Source: Marinomonas maritima (GTDB lineage Bacteria; Pseudomonadota; Gammaproteobacteria; Pseudomonadales; Marinomonadaceae). From it: 64,000 bases of DNA. The notes beneath the pieces were generated by a model that had not been told where the DNA came from, did not search any database, and worked only from the letters and a program-made list of their open reading frames with translations. Positions 53,332 through 62,529 of this stretch are shown piece after piece. The position numbers and the translations under genes are program-made. How positions within the stretch are numbered: position 1 is the first letter of the stretch; each line of letters opens with the position of its first letter. Location: contig NZ_JAMZEG020000003.1 of NCBI RefSeq assembly GCF_024435075.2, forward strand, positions 124,001 to 188,000, in the 5' to 3' direction.

Positions 53332-53343
53332 TTTTTTTTGAAG

Positions 53344-54498
53344 TTAGCTATTTTTAGGGGACAAAGACTTAGATACACGGTTCCTTCCCTTCTTTTTAGA
53401 TTGATACAGAGCGTCGTCTGCGCGCTTTAAAACCGCATCCGGGGACTCACCAAGCGTTGCAAAAGCGACACCTAGGCTGACCGTTACATTCACGTCTATG
53501 TCTTGCTTCTTTTTAGGATCAAACACTTCAACCAAGGCATCTTCAATACCTTCACGAACCCGCTCAAGAGTCTCTTCAACTTCTGCAAGCTGCTTACCTC
53601 GAAATACAATCGTGAACTCTTCACCACCATAACGAAAAGCGCGCCCTGGATTGGCAAAATATTTCAATTGAGTGGCAACACTCTTCAGGACTTTATCTCC
53701 CATATCGTGCCCATACGTATCATTAAATTTTTTGAAATGATCCACATCGACCATCGCAATAGCATACCGTTTAGACAAACCGACTAATTGCTCATTCAAA
53801 GCCCGCCTTCCTGGCAGTTTGGTCATATCATCTAAATACGCCATTCGATGACTTTCCATCAGCAAAAACCAAATCCATAATAAAAATTGCGCCGATAACA
53901 GAGCATCGAACTGAGTATCTGAAGAAGCAAAATGACCTATGATCAACAAGCTAACAATACTAATCAATCCACTTGCTCGAAAAGTATCACCACTTAACCA
54001 CCAAGCAAAACCTATCGTGGACGTACTAATAAGCAAGACACACCAAAGTAAAACGGTAGACCAACTTACGGTTGTGTTTAAAAAAGCGTGATCTAAAAAA
54101 GCAAAAGATACCCAACTACGCTCAATCGCGTAACACCAACTCACCAACATCACGACAAAGAGAATACGATTTACGGCAAATCGATTAAAGAAGCCTCTCT
54201 CCGGTACAAACGCCAATAAGGCAATACAAAAACAGGAAACCACTAAGTACGCCGTTAATGACGCTTCTTCATTGGAATCGCCATACAGCTTTGGTATCAA
54301 AAGTAACAGAACAAGAATTAACACTCGGCCTTTGTTAAAATGCCAAGCCAGTAGAATCGCGACGCTTGCTAAGATGATTGGCAATAAGGGCAATATACCA
54401 AACCATAAGGGTGGCAACTGACCAACATACAAACTAGCATAAACACTGACTAGTAAAATAAAGCATGGAACTAACAATGAACCTAAACGTTCAGACAT
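53344..54498 (-). CDS. Membrane diguanylate cyclase (GGDEF)
   Basis: 384 residues. About eight N-terminal membrane segments (residues about 5-210) act as an unclassified sensory module. The GGDEF domain has DDMTKLPGRRALNEQL, AMVDVDHFKKFNDTYGHDMGD and the active-site GGEEF near residue 300, so it should make cyclic di-GMP. The allosteric inhibitory site (RxxD five residues before GGEEF) is replaced by ANPG, so feedback inhibition through that site is unlikely. Single gene. The input signal is unknown. Confidence 0.9.
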   Translation of the reverse strand: MSERLGSLLVPCFILLVSVYASLYVGQLPPLWFGILPLLPIILASVAILLAWHFNKGRVLILVLLLLIPKLYGDSNEEASLTAYLVVSCFCIALLAFVPERGFFNRFAVNRILFVVMLVSWCYAIERSWVSFAFLDHAFLNTTVSWSTVLLWCVLLISTSTIGFAWWLSGDTFRASGLISIVSLLIIGHFASSDTQFDALLSAQFLLWIWFLLMESHRMAYLDDMTKLPGRRALNEQLVGLSKRYAIAMVDVDHFKKFNDTYGHDMGDKVLKSVATQLKYFANPGRAFRYGGEEFTIVFRGKQLAEVEETLERVREGIEDALVEVFDPKKKQDIDVNVTVSLGVAFATLGESPDAVLKRADDALYQSKKKGRNRVSKSLSPKNS

Positions 54499-54608
54499 AG
54501 AAAAATCAAACCCATCGAATCATTCGATTAAATACGACCAATATCTTGCCCCTAAAACGATTAATTTTCATTAATAATAATGTGAATTATAAATTAAAGG
54601 AAAAAACG

Positions 54609-55580
54609 ATGGGATTACTTGTAGACGGTAAATGGGTTGACCAGTGGTACGACACTAAAGCAAGTCAAGGAAAGTTCATTCGAAGTGAGTCTGAGTTTAG
54701 AAACTGGATCTATGCAGACAGTGAGTACGATCCAAGCAACTCAAACCATTTTCCGGCTCAAACAGGACGCTATCACTTATACGTCTCTCTCGCTTGCCCT
54801 TGGGCTCACCGTACTTTGATTTTTATCAAACTAAAGCAGTTAGAAGGCATTATTAGTATTAGTTGCGTTCACCCTGACATGCTAGACAACGGTTGGGAAT
54901 TTAAAAAAGACAGCAACTTCACAGACACTAACATCGCCACTGGCGACCCATTACACCACTTTGACTTTGCTCATCAACTTTATACAAAAGCCAAACCAGA
55001 TTACAGCGGACGAGTGACCGTCCCCATTTTATGGGATAAAAAACGCAACACGATAGTATCAAACGAGTCATCGGAAATAATTCGTATTTTAAACCATGCT
55101 TTTAATGACCTCACAGGAAACTTCCTTAACTTCTATCCTACTGACAAGAGCAAAGACATAAATACGCTAAACGAACGCATTTACCACACGGTCAATAATG
55201 GCGTCTACAAATGCGGCTTTGCTACGACTCAAAAGGCTTATGAAGAAGCATTAACCCCTTTATTTGAAACTCTCGATTTTTTAGAGCAACAACTGTCAAG
55301 CAGCATGTTTTTACTTGGAGACGAGCAAACAGAAGCAGATTGGCGCCTTTTTACCACTCTAATTCGCTTCGACTCCGTCTACTTTGGCCATTTTAAATGC
55401 AATATAAAGCGTATTTTGGACTACCCTAAACTCAACGCTTATATGAAACGGCTGTACGATACTCCTAACATCGCGAGCACCGTTAACCTGCAGCATATTA
55501 AACGCCATTATTATTACAGCCACAAAACAATCAATCCCACTCAAGTGGTTCCAGTAGGACCTGCTAAACTGTTCACTTAA
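54609..55580 (+). CDS. yqjG: Glutathionyl-hydroquinone reductase
   Basis: About 323 residues from ATG 54609, preceded by AAAGGAAA. The open frame extends to 54546 without a ribosome site. This is an Xi-class glutathione transferase of the PcpF/YqjG/ECM4 group. It has the catalytic cysteine in YVSLACPWAHRTLI, VTVPILWDKKRNTIVSNESSEIIRIL as thioredoxin-fold end, and a C-terminal helical domain with EADWRLFTTLIRFD and a YYYSHKTINPTQVVP tail. It reduces glutathionyl-hydroquinones to hydroquinones. Single gene. Confidence 0.93.
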   Translation: MGLLVDGKWVDQWYDTKASQGKFIRSESEFRNWIYADSEYDPSNSNHFPAQTGRYHLYVSLACPWAHRTLIFIKLKQLEGIISISCVHPDMLDNGWEFKKDSNFTDTNIATGDPLHHFDFAHQLYTKAKPDYSGRVTVPILWDKKRNTIVSNESSEIIRILNHAFNDLTGNFLNFYPTDKSKDINTLNERIYHTVNNGVYKCGFATTQKAYEEALTPLFETLDFLEQQLSSSMFLLGDEQTEADWRLFTTLIRFDSVYFGHFKCNIKRILDYPKLNAYMKRLYDTPNIASTVNLQHIKRHYYYSHKTINPTQVVPVGPAKLFT

Positions 55581-55759
55581 GGATAAAATAACCAAAAAGG
55601 AATTAAGGCAAATTCAAGAAGCCTAAGTGAAAGTCTGTTAAAGTGGACCTGTTTTGAGGATAATAGGTCTACTTTTGAAGTTGCTCTTTATCTAGCAGGC
55701 GATTAACTATCAAGTAACGCCTTTTAAGAAATATAAATATTTGAGACTCGTGGTTCTTT

Positions 55760-56629
55760 ATGGAAAAGAAAATACTTTGGACTATCTCTTTTGCACTCAT
55801 ATTTATTTTGTGGATAAAAGCTGGGCCATTTAAAAGCGATGATCTAGATATAGAACGTGATGACACTTCAGATTTAAGCGCTTTGGAACAAGACGCTGAT
55901 GGTGCGACGTCAGATGAAAAAAACTATTTTAAGTCTCACCCTATTAAAGACAAGAACCCTGATTTTTCCGCGATTACCGATGTTAAAGAACGTAAAAAAG
56001 CGTTCTTCCATTATCTAACACCCTTTGTAAATGAAAAAAACAATCTCATATTAAGAGATCGTGAACGCCTAAACACGATACTTAGTAGTAACAAAAAGTT
56101 ATCAACTAAAAACAAGCAATGGATATCTACACTTCGAAAAGACCATAAACTTAAAAAACTTGATAACTATACAAAAGACGATATAAAAGCATTACTCAAT
56201 CGATTAGACATTATTCCTGTTTCCCTTGTCTTGGCTCAAGCGGCAAATGAATCAGCATGGGGGACGTCTCGCTTTGCGACGAAAGGAAACAACTATTTTG
56301 GGCAATGGTGTTTTAGAAAGGGTTGTGGCCTAGTACCAGAATCAAGAGACAGCGACGCGGACCATGAAGTGAGAAAATTCAATGACGCACGTGAATCTGT
56401 TTTTGCTTACATCGATAATCTGAATTCAAATGCCGCCTACAAAAAGCTCAGAGCCGCTCGGCTAAAATTACGACAAGAAAAAGAAGACATTACAGGGCTA
56501 TACCTTGTTCACGGTTTAGAACACTATTCTGAGCGAGGTCAAGCTTACATTGAAGAAATCGAAGGTTTGATTAATTATAACAAGCTTTGGCGTTTCAACC
56601 GTTATCAACCAAAGCCAGAGATTCAGTAA
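55760..56629 (+). CDS. Membrane-anchored Bax/FlgJ-like glucosaminidase
   Basis: 289 residues. An N-terminal signal anchor (ILWTISFALIFILWIKAG) is followed by an acidic linker, then a glucosaminidase-type domain with the catalytic glutamate in LVLAQAANESAWGTSRFATKGNNYFGQWCF near residue 160. FNDARESVFAYIDNLNSNAAY and HYSERGQAYI are typical of the Bax family. It should cleave peptidoglycan glycan strands in the periplasm. Despite FlgJ similarity there is no rod-scaffold domain, so it is not a flagellar FlgJ. Confidence 0.87.
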   Translation: MEKKILWTISFALIFILWIKAGPFKSDDLDIERDDTSDLSALEQDADGATSDEKNYFKSHPIKDKNPDFSAITDVKERKKAFFHYLTPFVNEKNNLILRDRERLNTILSSNKKLSTKNKQWISTLRKDHKLKKLDNYTKDDIKALLNRLDIIPVSLVLAQAANESAWGTSRFATKGNNYFGQWCFRKGCGLVPESRDSDADHEVRKFNDARESVFAYIDNLNSNAAYKKLRAARLKLRQEKEDITGLYLVHGLEHYSERGQAYIEEIEGLINYNKLWRFNRYQPKPEIQ

Positions 56630-56768
56630 TTCTCAGCAATAGTTCAAGCTTAAATGTAATAAACTCAATTTATTGTTACGAAATTACTTTATGTAGGGTG
56701 GCTAAGAGTCACCCCCTTCATTACAATACCGTAATATTTTACCCACTCTTCAAAACGAGGAAATTCAA

Positions 56769-58685
56769 TTGGCCCGTTTACCTGTTATTGTTGGCTTTGG
56801 CGGAATCAATTCGGCTGGTCGTACCTCTTCACATCAAGCATATCGCCGAATTGTCTTCGATCTTCTTCCAAGCCCAATCCAGCAGGATGTTTTACTCGAT
56901 CTTGCCACTATTACCAACATGGCTGAACACAAAAATGGTCTTTGGTATACCAACAGTGGGGAGGCCTTAGATGCCACCGCACTGATAGATAGTATTGGTG
57001 AATCATTACTCGCCCGCACCTTAATTCGTCGTATTCACCCTAGTTTATTTGATGTTGATAATGTGCTTTTACACAAGTCAATGACTCTACATTCGAATCA
57101 CGCCGAAGAAAAACTTAGCTTTACTATAAAAACACGCTCACTACCAAATGACCGCCCTACCAATTGGCAAATAACAGAGCTTTCGAACAGCTTAAGTGAA
57201 GTTGTCGTTGATGGCACTTTAGAAGCCTTTATTAAAGACACAAAGCCACTTTCAGTAAAAGCGGCCGGACAACTGCCAACAGGATTCGACCCATCAAAAC
57301 TATACCAAAGTCGAAATCACCCTCGCGGCTTACAAATGACGGTGTATGGCGCCTCAGACGCGATTAAAAGCAGCGGTATTGACTGGGAGACCATTCGTAG
57401 TAAAGTCGCGCCAGACCAAATGGCGGTCTATGCTGCTAACTCAATTGGCCAGATGGATGACCTTGGTTTTGGTGGCATGCTTAAATCCGCTTTAATGGGA
57501 AAACGCACTACCTCAAAACACCTTCCTCTTGGTTACGCTCAAATGCCCGCCGACTTTGTTAATGCCTACATTTTAGGCAGTGTTGGCAACGTAGGCACTT
57601 CTATTGGCGCGTGTGCTACCTATTTTTTCAATTTAGAGAAAGCGATCGACGGTATTAAATCTGGAAAGTTTCGTGTTGCTATGGTTGGTGGCAGCGATGC
57701 GCCTATCACGCCGGAAATCATTGAAGGTTTTAGAACCATGGGTGCCTTAGCAGAAGATACCGCACTGCTAGCCCTTGACCAAATCAGCAATCAAAAAGAA
57801 CCAGATCATACTCGCAGCTGCCGTCCTTTTGCTCAAAACTGTGGCTTTACGATAGGTGAATCCAGTCAGTGGACACTTTTAATGGATGATGAGCTTGCGA
57901 TTGAATTAGGTGCAGAAATATTTGGTGCTATTCCAGCGGTATACTCATACGCAGACGGACATAAAAAATCCATTTCAGCACCCGGTATTGGTAATTATTT
58001 GACGATGAGCAAAGCCATGGCTTATCTACAAAACATCATAGGCAATGACGGCCTAACGAAACGAACCTTTATCCAAGCACACGGCACTAGCACACCACAA
58101 AACCGTATTACCGAATCTCATGTCCTAAGTAAAGCCGCCACCAGCTTTGGCGCCACTGCCATTCCAGTTGTGGCAATGAAAGCTTTCCTTGGTCATTCTC
58201 AAGGTACGGCTGGCGGAGATCAACTTCATTTGTCTTTGGGGGTATGGAAAGATGGTATCTTACCTGGCATTACGACGTCACACGCCATCGCCGATGATGT
58301 CTATCAAGACGGTCTAAAATTTCAGCTTAAACATGAAGCCTATGGGAAAGACTACTTTGATGGGGCTCTATTAAATTCAAAAGGTTTTGGGGGAAACAAT
58401 GCCACGGCTATTTTATTGTCCCCCAACCAAGTCATGAAGATGCTAAAAAAACGCTATAGTGAAGCACAAATCAGTACTTACCTCGCAAAAAACGCTGACG
58501 TTATAGCGAACGCAGAAGAGTATAATCAAGCCATGATTCGTGGTGAAAGTCTGCCTATTTACAAATTCGGTTTTAATGTTTTAGGCGGTGAAGAGCTAAC
58601 GGTAACGGACAAAGAAATTCGCCTTCCAGGCTATGACATACCGGTATCTCTCAATGTAGAAAATGAGTTCAGCGATTTAAAATGA
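56769..58685 (+). CDS. fabY: FabY-type beta-ketoacyl-ACP synthase
   Basis: 638 residues, much longer than FabB/FabF (about 410). The thiolase-fold catalytic triad is visible: Cys in SIGACATYFFNLEKAI, His in QAHGTSTPQNR and His in FLGHSQGTAGGDQ. Size and sequence pattern fit FabY of Pseudomonas aeruginosa, which starts fatty-acid synthesis from acetyl-CoA and malonyl-ACP in place of FabH. Translation begins at TTG 56769 behind GAGGA. Single gene, convergent with the LysR gene. Related PUFA-synthase-like proteins are a less likely alternative. Confidence 0.85.
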   Translation: MARLPVIVGFGGINSAGRTSSHQAYRRIVFDLLPSPIQQDVLLDLATITNMAEHKNGLWYTNSGEALDATALIDSIGESLLARTLIRRIHPSLFDVDNVLLHKSMTLHSNHAEEKLSFTIKTRSLPNDRPTNWQITELSNSLSEVVVDGTLEAFIKDTKPLSVKAAGQLPTGFDPSKLYQSRNHPRGLQMTVYGASDAIKSSGIDWETIRSKVAPDQMAVYAANSIGQMDDLGFGGMLKSALMGKRTTSKHLPLGYAQMPADFVNAYILGSVGNVGTSIGACATYFFNLEKAIDGIKSGKFRVAMVGGSDAPITPEIIEGFRTMGALAEDTALLALDQISNQKEPDHTRSCRPFAQNCGFTIGESSQWTLLMDDELAIELGAEIFGAIPAVYSYADGHKKSISAPGIGNYLTMSKAMAYLQNIIGNDGLTKRTFIQAHGTSTPQNRITESHVLSKAATSFGATAIPVVAMKAFLGHSQGTAGGDQLHLSLGVWKDGILPGITTSHAIADDVYQDGLKFQLKHEAYGKDYFDGALLNSKGFGGNNATAILLSPNQVMKMLKKRYSEAQISTYLAKNADVIANAEEYNQAMIRGESLPIYKFGFNVLGGEELTVTDKEIRLPGYDIPVSLNVENEFSDLK

Positions 58686-58718
58686 CCCATTATCAAACCA
58701 GATAAACCAGTCAACACA

Positions 58719-59618
58719 TCAATAAAATGTTGTGTTGGCTAGTCTCTCCTGCAAGAAATCTAATAATAAACGCGTTTTTCTTGGCATCAGCTTTCTTTGT
58801 GGATAAATAGCATAAAAGCACAATTCATAACCTTTGTAGTTTGGCAACATATTCACCAGCTCCCCAGACTCAATGTATTTAGCCACTAAAAAATCCGGCT
58901 GATAGATGATGCCTAAACCTGCCAAAGCAAACCGAGTTAATGCACTCCCATTATTCGCACTAATAGAACCAGAAATAGAAACGACACGAGATACGCCCTC
59001 TCCGTCTGTCAATGACCAGCGATTTGGCACCAAAGAATTACCATACGAAAGACAAGTATGATTATCCAAATCCTCTAAGCACTCAAGTTCACCATGCTCC
59101 AAGATATAATCTGGTGATGCACAAACAAATCCTTTGAAATCGCACAATGGACGCGCGACAAACTGATCCCCTCCAAGATCTCCTCCCCGAATCGCTAAAT
59201 CAATGCCCGATTCTGTCATATCTACGCGCTTGTCACTAAAATCTATATCTAATTCAATATTGGGATAAAGGCGACTAAAGTGGCCTAACAAAGGAACAAG
59301 GTGTGATAAGCCAAAATCCATTGGGACACTCACTCTTAGCAGTCCTTTTGGCTTTTGCGTCAATTCTCCAATGTCACTTTCCGCTTCTTCAATTGCATCC
59401 AATATTGCAACACAATGCTGGTAGTATTTTCGTCCAGCATAAGTGATGCTGATATTACGAGTATTTCGCTGCAAGAGCTTTGTACCTAATTCCTCCTCAA
59501 TAAAATTAACATAGCGCGTCACCATAGGACGAGAGATGCCTAGGGAGTCACTAGCGAGTTTGAAACTCTCTGCTTCATGAACACGGCAAAATACCCTCAT
59601 TGCTTGAAGTTTATCCAT
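58719..59618 (-). CDS. LysR-family transcriptional regulator
   Basis: 299 residues from ATG 59618 (MDKLQAMRVFCRV). An upstream in-frame start at 59630 is possible. The N-terminal winged helix-turn-helix (residues about 5-60, FKLASDSLGISRPMVTRYVNFIEEELG) is followed by a LysR effector domain. LRVSVPMDFGLSHLVPLLGHF is typical of the CrgA/DsdC-like subgroup. It diverges from yceI. The shared region holds a perfect inverted repeat (59647-59673), so yceI and its partner are candidate targets. Confidence 0.9.
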   Translation of the reverse strand: MDKLQAMRVFCRVHEAESFKLASDSLGISRPMVTRYVNFIEEELGTKLLQRNTRNISITYAGRKYYQHCVAILDAIEEAESDIGELTQKPKGLLRVSVPMDFGLSHLVPLLGHFSRLYPNIELDIDFSDKRVDMTESGIDLAIRGGDLGGDQFVARPLCDFKGFVCASPDYILEHGELECLEDLDNHTCLSYGNSLVPNRWSLTDGEGVSRVVSISGSISANNGSALTRFALAGLGIIYQPDFLVAKYIESGELVNMLPNYKGYELCFYAIYPQRKLMPRKTRLLLDFLQERLANTTFY

Positions 59619-59646
59619 TCTATTTCCCAAAATATCAAAAGTTCCC

Positions 59647-59673
59647 TTATTATCGTTTCTTTTTAGATAATAA
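59647..59673. promoter_or_regulatory. Inverted repeat, probable LysR operator
   Basis: TTATTATC and GATAATAA are perfect 8-bp arms separated by 11 nt, in the lysR/yceI divergent region. The geometry fits a LysR-type dyad (T-N11-A). Confidence 0.5.
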
Positions 59674-59756
59674 TGAATTGCTTTTGTGGCAGTTTATTTA
59701 TCAAACCAAAACAAATTAGACTGTACCCATCTTGAATTCAATAGAGGAATATCAGA

Positions 59757-60296
59757 ATGAAAATAATCACTATCAGTGCATTAGCGCTTGTATCAAGCAT
59801 CACAATGGCAGCCGATTATAAAATTGACCCAGCCCATTCAAGTGTTGTGTTTAAAATTGGCCATTTGGGTGTCAGCACTACTGTAGGTCGCTTCAACGAG
59901 TTCGAAGGTCAATTTTCGTACGCTGAAAGCGGCAAATCAGGAAGCGCGTCTCTCAACATAAAAGCAGACAGTGTCGACACCAATCATGAAGCGCGCGATA
60001 AGCACCTTCGCAGCCCTGACTTCTTAGATGTAAAGCAATTCCCTTCTTTAACATTCAAAAGTACAACATTTGATGGAAAGACGTTAACAGGTGATTTGAC
60101 TCTACATGGCGTCACCAAAGCCGTCAGCCTTGATGTTAATAAAATAGGTGAGAGTAAAGATCCGTGGGGCGGCTACCGTTCAGGTTTCGAAGCAAAAACG
60201 GTAATCCAGCGTAGCGACTTCGGTGTCACCTACTTTATTCCTGGTGTAACCGATAAAACAGAAATTGAAATTTATGTAGAAGGCATTCGCCAGTAA
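59757..60296 (+). CDS. yceI: YceI-family periplasmic lipid-binding protein
   Basis: 179 residues with a signal peptide (cleaved after SSITMA) and the YceI lipocalin-like barrel: YKIDPAHSSVVFKIGHLGVSTTVGRFNEFEG, ADSVDTNHEARDKHLRSPDFLDVKQFPSLTFKS, and GDLTLHGVTKAV. Relatives bind isoprenoids such as polyprenyl or ubiquinone precursors in the periplasm. It follows a GAGGAA ribosome site. Only 20 bp separate it from the next gene, an unknown membrane protein. Confidence 0.95.
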   Translation: MKIITISALALVSSITMAADYKIDPAHSSVVFKIGHLGVSTTVGRFNEFEGQFSYAESGKSGSASLNIKADSVDTNHEARDKHLRSPDFLDVKQFPSLTFKSTTFDGKTLTGDLTLHGVTKAVSLDVNKIGESKDPWGGYRSGFEAKTVIQRSDFGVTYFIPGVTDKTEIEIYVEGIRQ

Positions 60297-60316
60297 TTCA
60301 TTTAAGGAAAGCAACC

Positions 60317-61192
60317 ATGTACGAAAACGTCAGCAACGCGACTATTTTAATGCTATTACACACAGCAGCTTACCCTTTTATTGCCGCTCTAATAGTCAGT
60401 ATTGTTGCTGGCCGATGGTTACATGCCTCGCCTTATCTTGGTTATCTCGGTGGTTTTATAGTTGGACTCAGCCTGATTCATTCAGGCTTGAGTTTTCCAC
60501 CGAGTCAAGCAATAGACTATTACAACATAACTGCTTTGGTCGGTATCGCTTCGGCACTATGCTTAACCATGATGAAACAATCCACACTGCGCAATATAAT
60601 AAACAGCGTGTTGTTTGCATTATCCTTCTATCTATTATTAAACCCTGTACTACAACACTCAGGACTCATTGCGAGCCTTAGCTGGGCTGTCAGCAGTGCG
60701 ATTGTCGTACTACTTTACCAAGTCCTATCTGAAAAAGTACAAGACACTATACAGCAACAAGTAAGAAGCAAGCACAGCCTGTCTCCACTACTTTTATTGA
60801 TTGGACTGATGATCGTCGCAGGCAGCGCAGCACCTGTGATATCGATTGGCGGAAGCCTTTTAATAGGACAATTACTAGGGGCCTTTAGCGTCGCTGTATT
60901 TGGCTATGTCATTATTAGTTATTTAACAAAAACGTTGCAAAACCACACCAGTATTCCAGCGCTGTTAATTCTTGGTGGACTGATAACACAAAGTCATGTG
61001 CTAGCAGATATTCCTTTGGGTGTCATGCTACTGTTGGCAACGAGTAGTTTTGTAACGCCTATCTCTCTTTTGTTAAGTCCCAAAATGAACAGCAAACAAA
61101 GCATCGTTATTATTGCCATTCAGATCAGCAGCAGCAGCTTGATAAGTGGATTAAGCTTATGGATAGTATGGCCAGCAAGTAGCTTATATTAA
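60317..61192 (+). CDS. Unrecognised integral membrane protein linked to yceI
   Basis: 291 residues with about nine strongly hydrophobic segments and short loops. The one long polar loop (about residues 135-155, LSEKVQDTIQQQVRSKHS) divides two halves that look alike in layout. I see no signature of a known transporter or of cytochrome b561 (no conserved paired histidines), the usual partner of yceI. An AAGGAAAG ribosome site precedes ATG 60317. It is co-transcribed with yceI. Its end overlaps by 4 bp the convergent 138-residue gene. Function unknown. Confidence 0.8.
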   Translation: MYENVSNATILMLLHTAAYPFIAALIVSIVAGRWLHASPYLGYLGGFIVGLSLIHSGLSFPPSQAIDYYNITALVGIASALCLTMMKQSTLRNIINSVLFALSFYLLLNPVLQHSGLIASLSWAVSSAIVVLLYQVLSEKVQDTIQQQVRSKHSLSPLLLLIGLMIVAGSAAPVISIGGSLLIGQLLGAFSVAVFGYVIISYLTKTLQNHTSIPALLILGGLITQSHVLADIPLGVMLLLATSSFVTPISLLLSPKMNSKQSIVIIAIQISSSSLISGLSLWIVWPASSLY

Positions 61193-61605
61193 TTATTAAA
61201 TATAGATCGAGAAGATCGCCATAGCGGTAATATAATTGCAGCTATGGCGCAGTTTATCGCACCATAAGAAAGTAAATAGAACGTATCAAATCCACTAAAA
61301 TTCAGGTGCAAACTAACAAAAGCATAATTAGGCAAGACGATAAATAGCCATATTGCTATCACCAATAAAAACCGTCCAAATCCAGACATTCCCTTGATCC
61401 TAACCAATAACCAAGCCGTAAAAAACAAATACACAAACGTCGAAAGTACAAACAACACCATCATGCCAATGGAAAGCTGTTTTGAAAGGTCCTCTAATGT
61501 AAAACGCCCTAAAAATGACGAAGGTGTCGAAGCGTACCACATTGTCCCCACTGCAAGTTGGAAGACAAAAACCAACATTACTGCCTTATGATTTATCTTG
61601 TACAC
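61189..61605 (-). CDS. Small four-helix membrane protein, unrecognised
   Basis: 138 residues with four predicted membrane helices (VMLVFVFQLAVGTMWY, MMVLFVLSTFVYLFFTAWLLV, FLLVIAIWLFIVLPNYAFV, and a final helix near 110-130). The layout resembles small DUF1761-like membrane proteins, but I cannot place it in a family with certainty. Single gene, 45 bp downstream of the SDR gene on the same strand. Confidence 0.65.
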   Translation of the reverse strand: MYKINHKAVMLVFVFQLAVGTMWYASTPSSFLGRFTLEDLSKQLSIGMMVLFVLSTFVYLFFTAWLLVRIKGMSGFGRFLLVIAIWLFIVLPNYAFVSLHLNFSGFDTFYLLSYGAINCAIAAIILPLWRSSRSIFNN

Positions 61606-61650
61606 ATCAACCTCTACTATTCTTGTTTATCTCCAACCAATGACTGGTCA

Positions 61651-62529
61651 CTAACTTGCTTGATACAACGCTTTAACAAGGTTTCGTAATTTTGATCGCC
61701 ACGGACGCTGCTTTATACCAAAGTGATTAAATATCTTTCGGCAAGAAAGTGACTGACGTTGCATCGCGGTGACTTCCTGAGCATCAGGAAACGAATCACC
61801 AATCGCCTCTACTTCTACTTGCGCTTTTGGATCGAATTGACCAGAAGTTGCGACAATCGCCTCTACTAGACGAATCCAACTGATCTCTTCAGCGCAGCAA
61901 TAATGATAAACACCTTTATTTTTCGCACCGTAGTGCCCTTGATTTACCATGGATAAAATCACCCGAACCAAATCTGAAACAGGTGTTGGGCTACCAATTA
62001 AATCGTCTTTATACGCAAGGTTAACGCCATCCTGAATAAGGCCAAGTGTTCTACAGACAAAGTCATCTCCTTGCCCACTAAATAACCAACCCGTTCGCAA
62101 CACAATATTCTCAGGATTATTCAGTACAATCGACTCAGCCTCAATCAAAGCTTGTGCGTAAGGGTCAGTACTGTCTGGTACATCTATTTCGGCATAAGGC
62201 ACGTTCTTGTTGCCTGAAAATACTCTAGCGCTGCTGATCATAATCAATGGGGCATCATTTTTTTCGCTCAAATGACGTAAAGTCGATTGAAATTTCCCAT
62301 AATCACTCTGCAATGCATAACGTAGACTTAACGCATCAATAATGACATCAAACTGCATTGCATCAAGTTCCGCTCTATTATCGGCATCGAGCAACAGCGA
62401 CTCTTCTGGACACAACCACTCAAATTCTTTTTTCTCTGTAGAAAGCTGTAAAAGTGATGAACCTACTTCAGTACCACTTCCTAAAAGAAGAATACGAATA
62501 GGAGCATTAATATCTTGTGTATTATTCAA
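61651..62529 (-). CDS. RmlD-like NAD(P)-binding sugar-nucleotide SDR, possibly non-catalytic
   Basis: About 292 residues from TTG 62529, which overlaps the tatD stop (TTGA) and has GAGG 8 nt upstream. The frame extends to GTG 62547. Residues near 12-25 form a glycine-rich nucleotide motif (LLLGSGTEVGSSLLQL). ISSARVFSGNKNVPYAEID, LRTGWLFSGQGDDFV and TPVSDLVRVI recall RmlD (dTDP-4-dehydrorhamnose reductase). The expected YxxxK is replaced by YAQAL, so the catalytic lysine is missing and it may bind rather than reduce its ligand. Confidence 0.8.
   Translation of the reverse strand: MNNTQDINAPIRILLLGSGTEVGSSLLQLSTEKKEFEWLCPEESLLLDADNRAELDAMQFDVIIDALSLRYALQSDYGKFQSTLRHLSEKNDAPLIMISSARVFSGNKNVPYAEIDVPDSTDPYAQALIEAESIVLNNPENIVLRTGWLFSGQGDDFVCRTLGLIQDGVNLAYKDDLIGSPTPVSDLVRVILSMVNQGHYGAKNKGVYHYCCAEEISWIRLVEAIVATSGQFDPKAQVEVEAIGDSFPDAQEVTAMQRQSLSCRKIFNHFGIKQRPWRSKLRNLVKALYQAS

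Larger units (their letters stand above)
52898..53343. other. Non-coding region between diguanylate cyclase and tetR
   Basis: 446 bp without a gene. On the minus strand it holds, in order, a RutR-like operator, a promoter, a structured RNA, an intrinsic terminator and about 125 bp leading to tetR. I see no convincing second promoter in the last part, though AT-rich hexamers occur. Confidence 0.6.
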
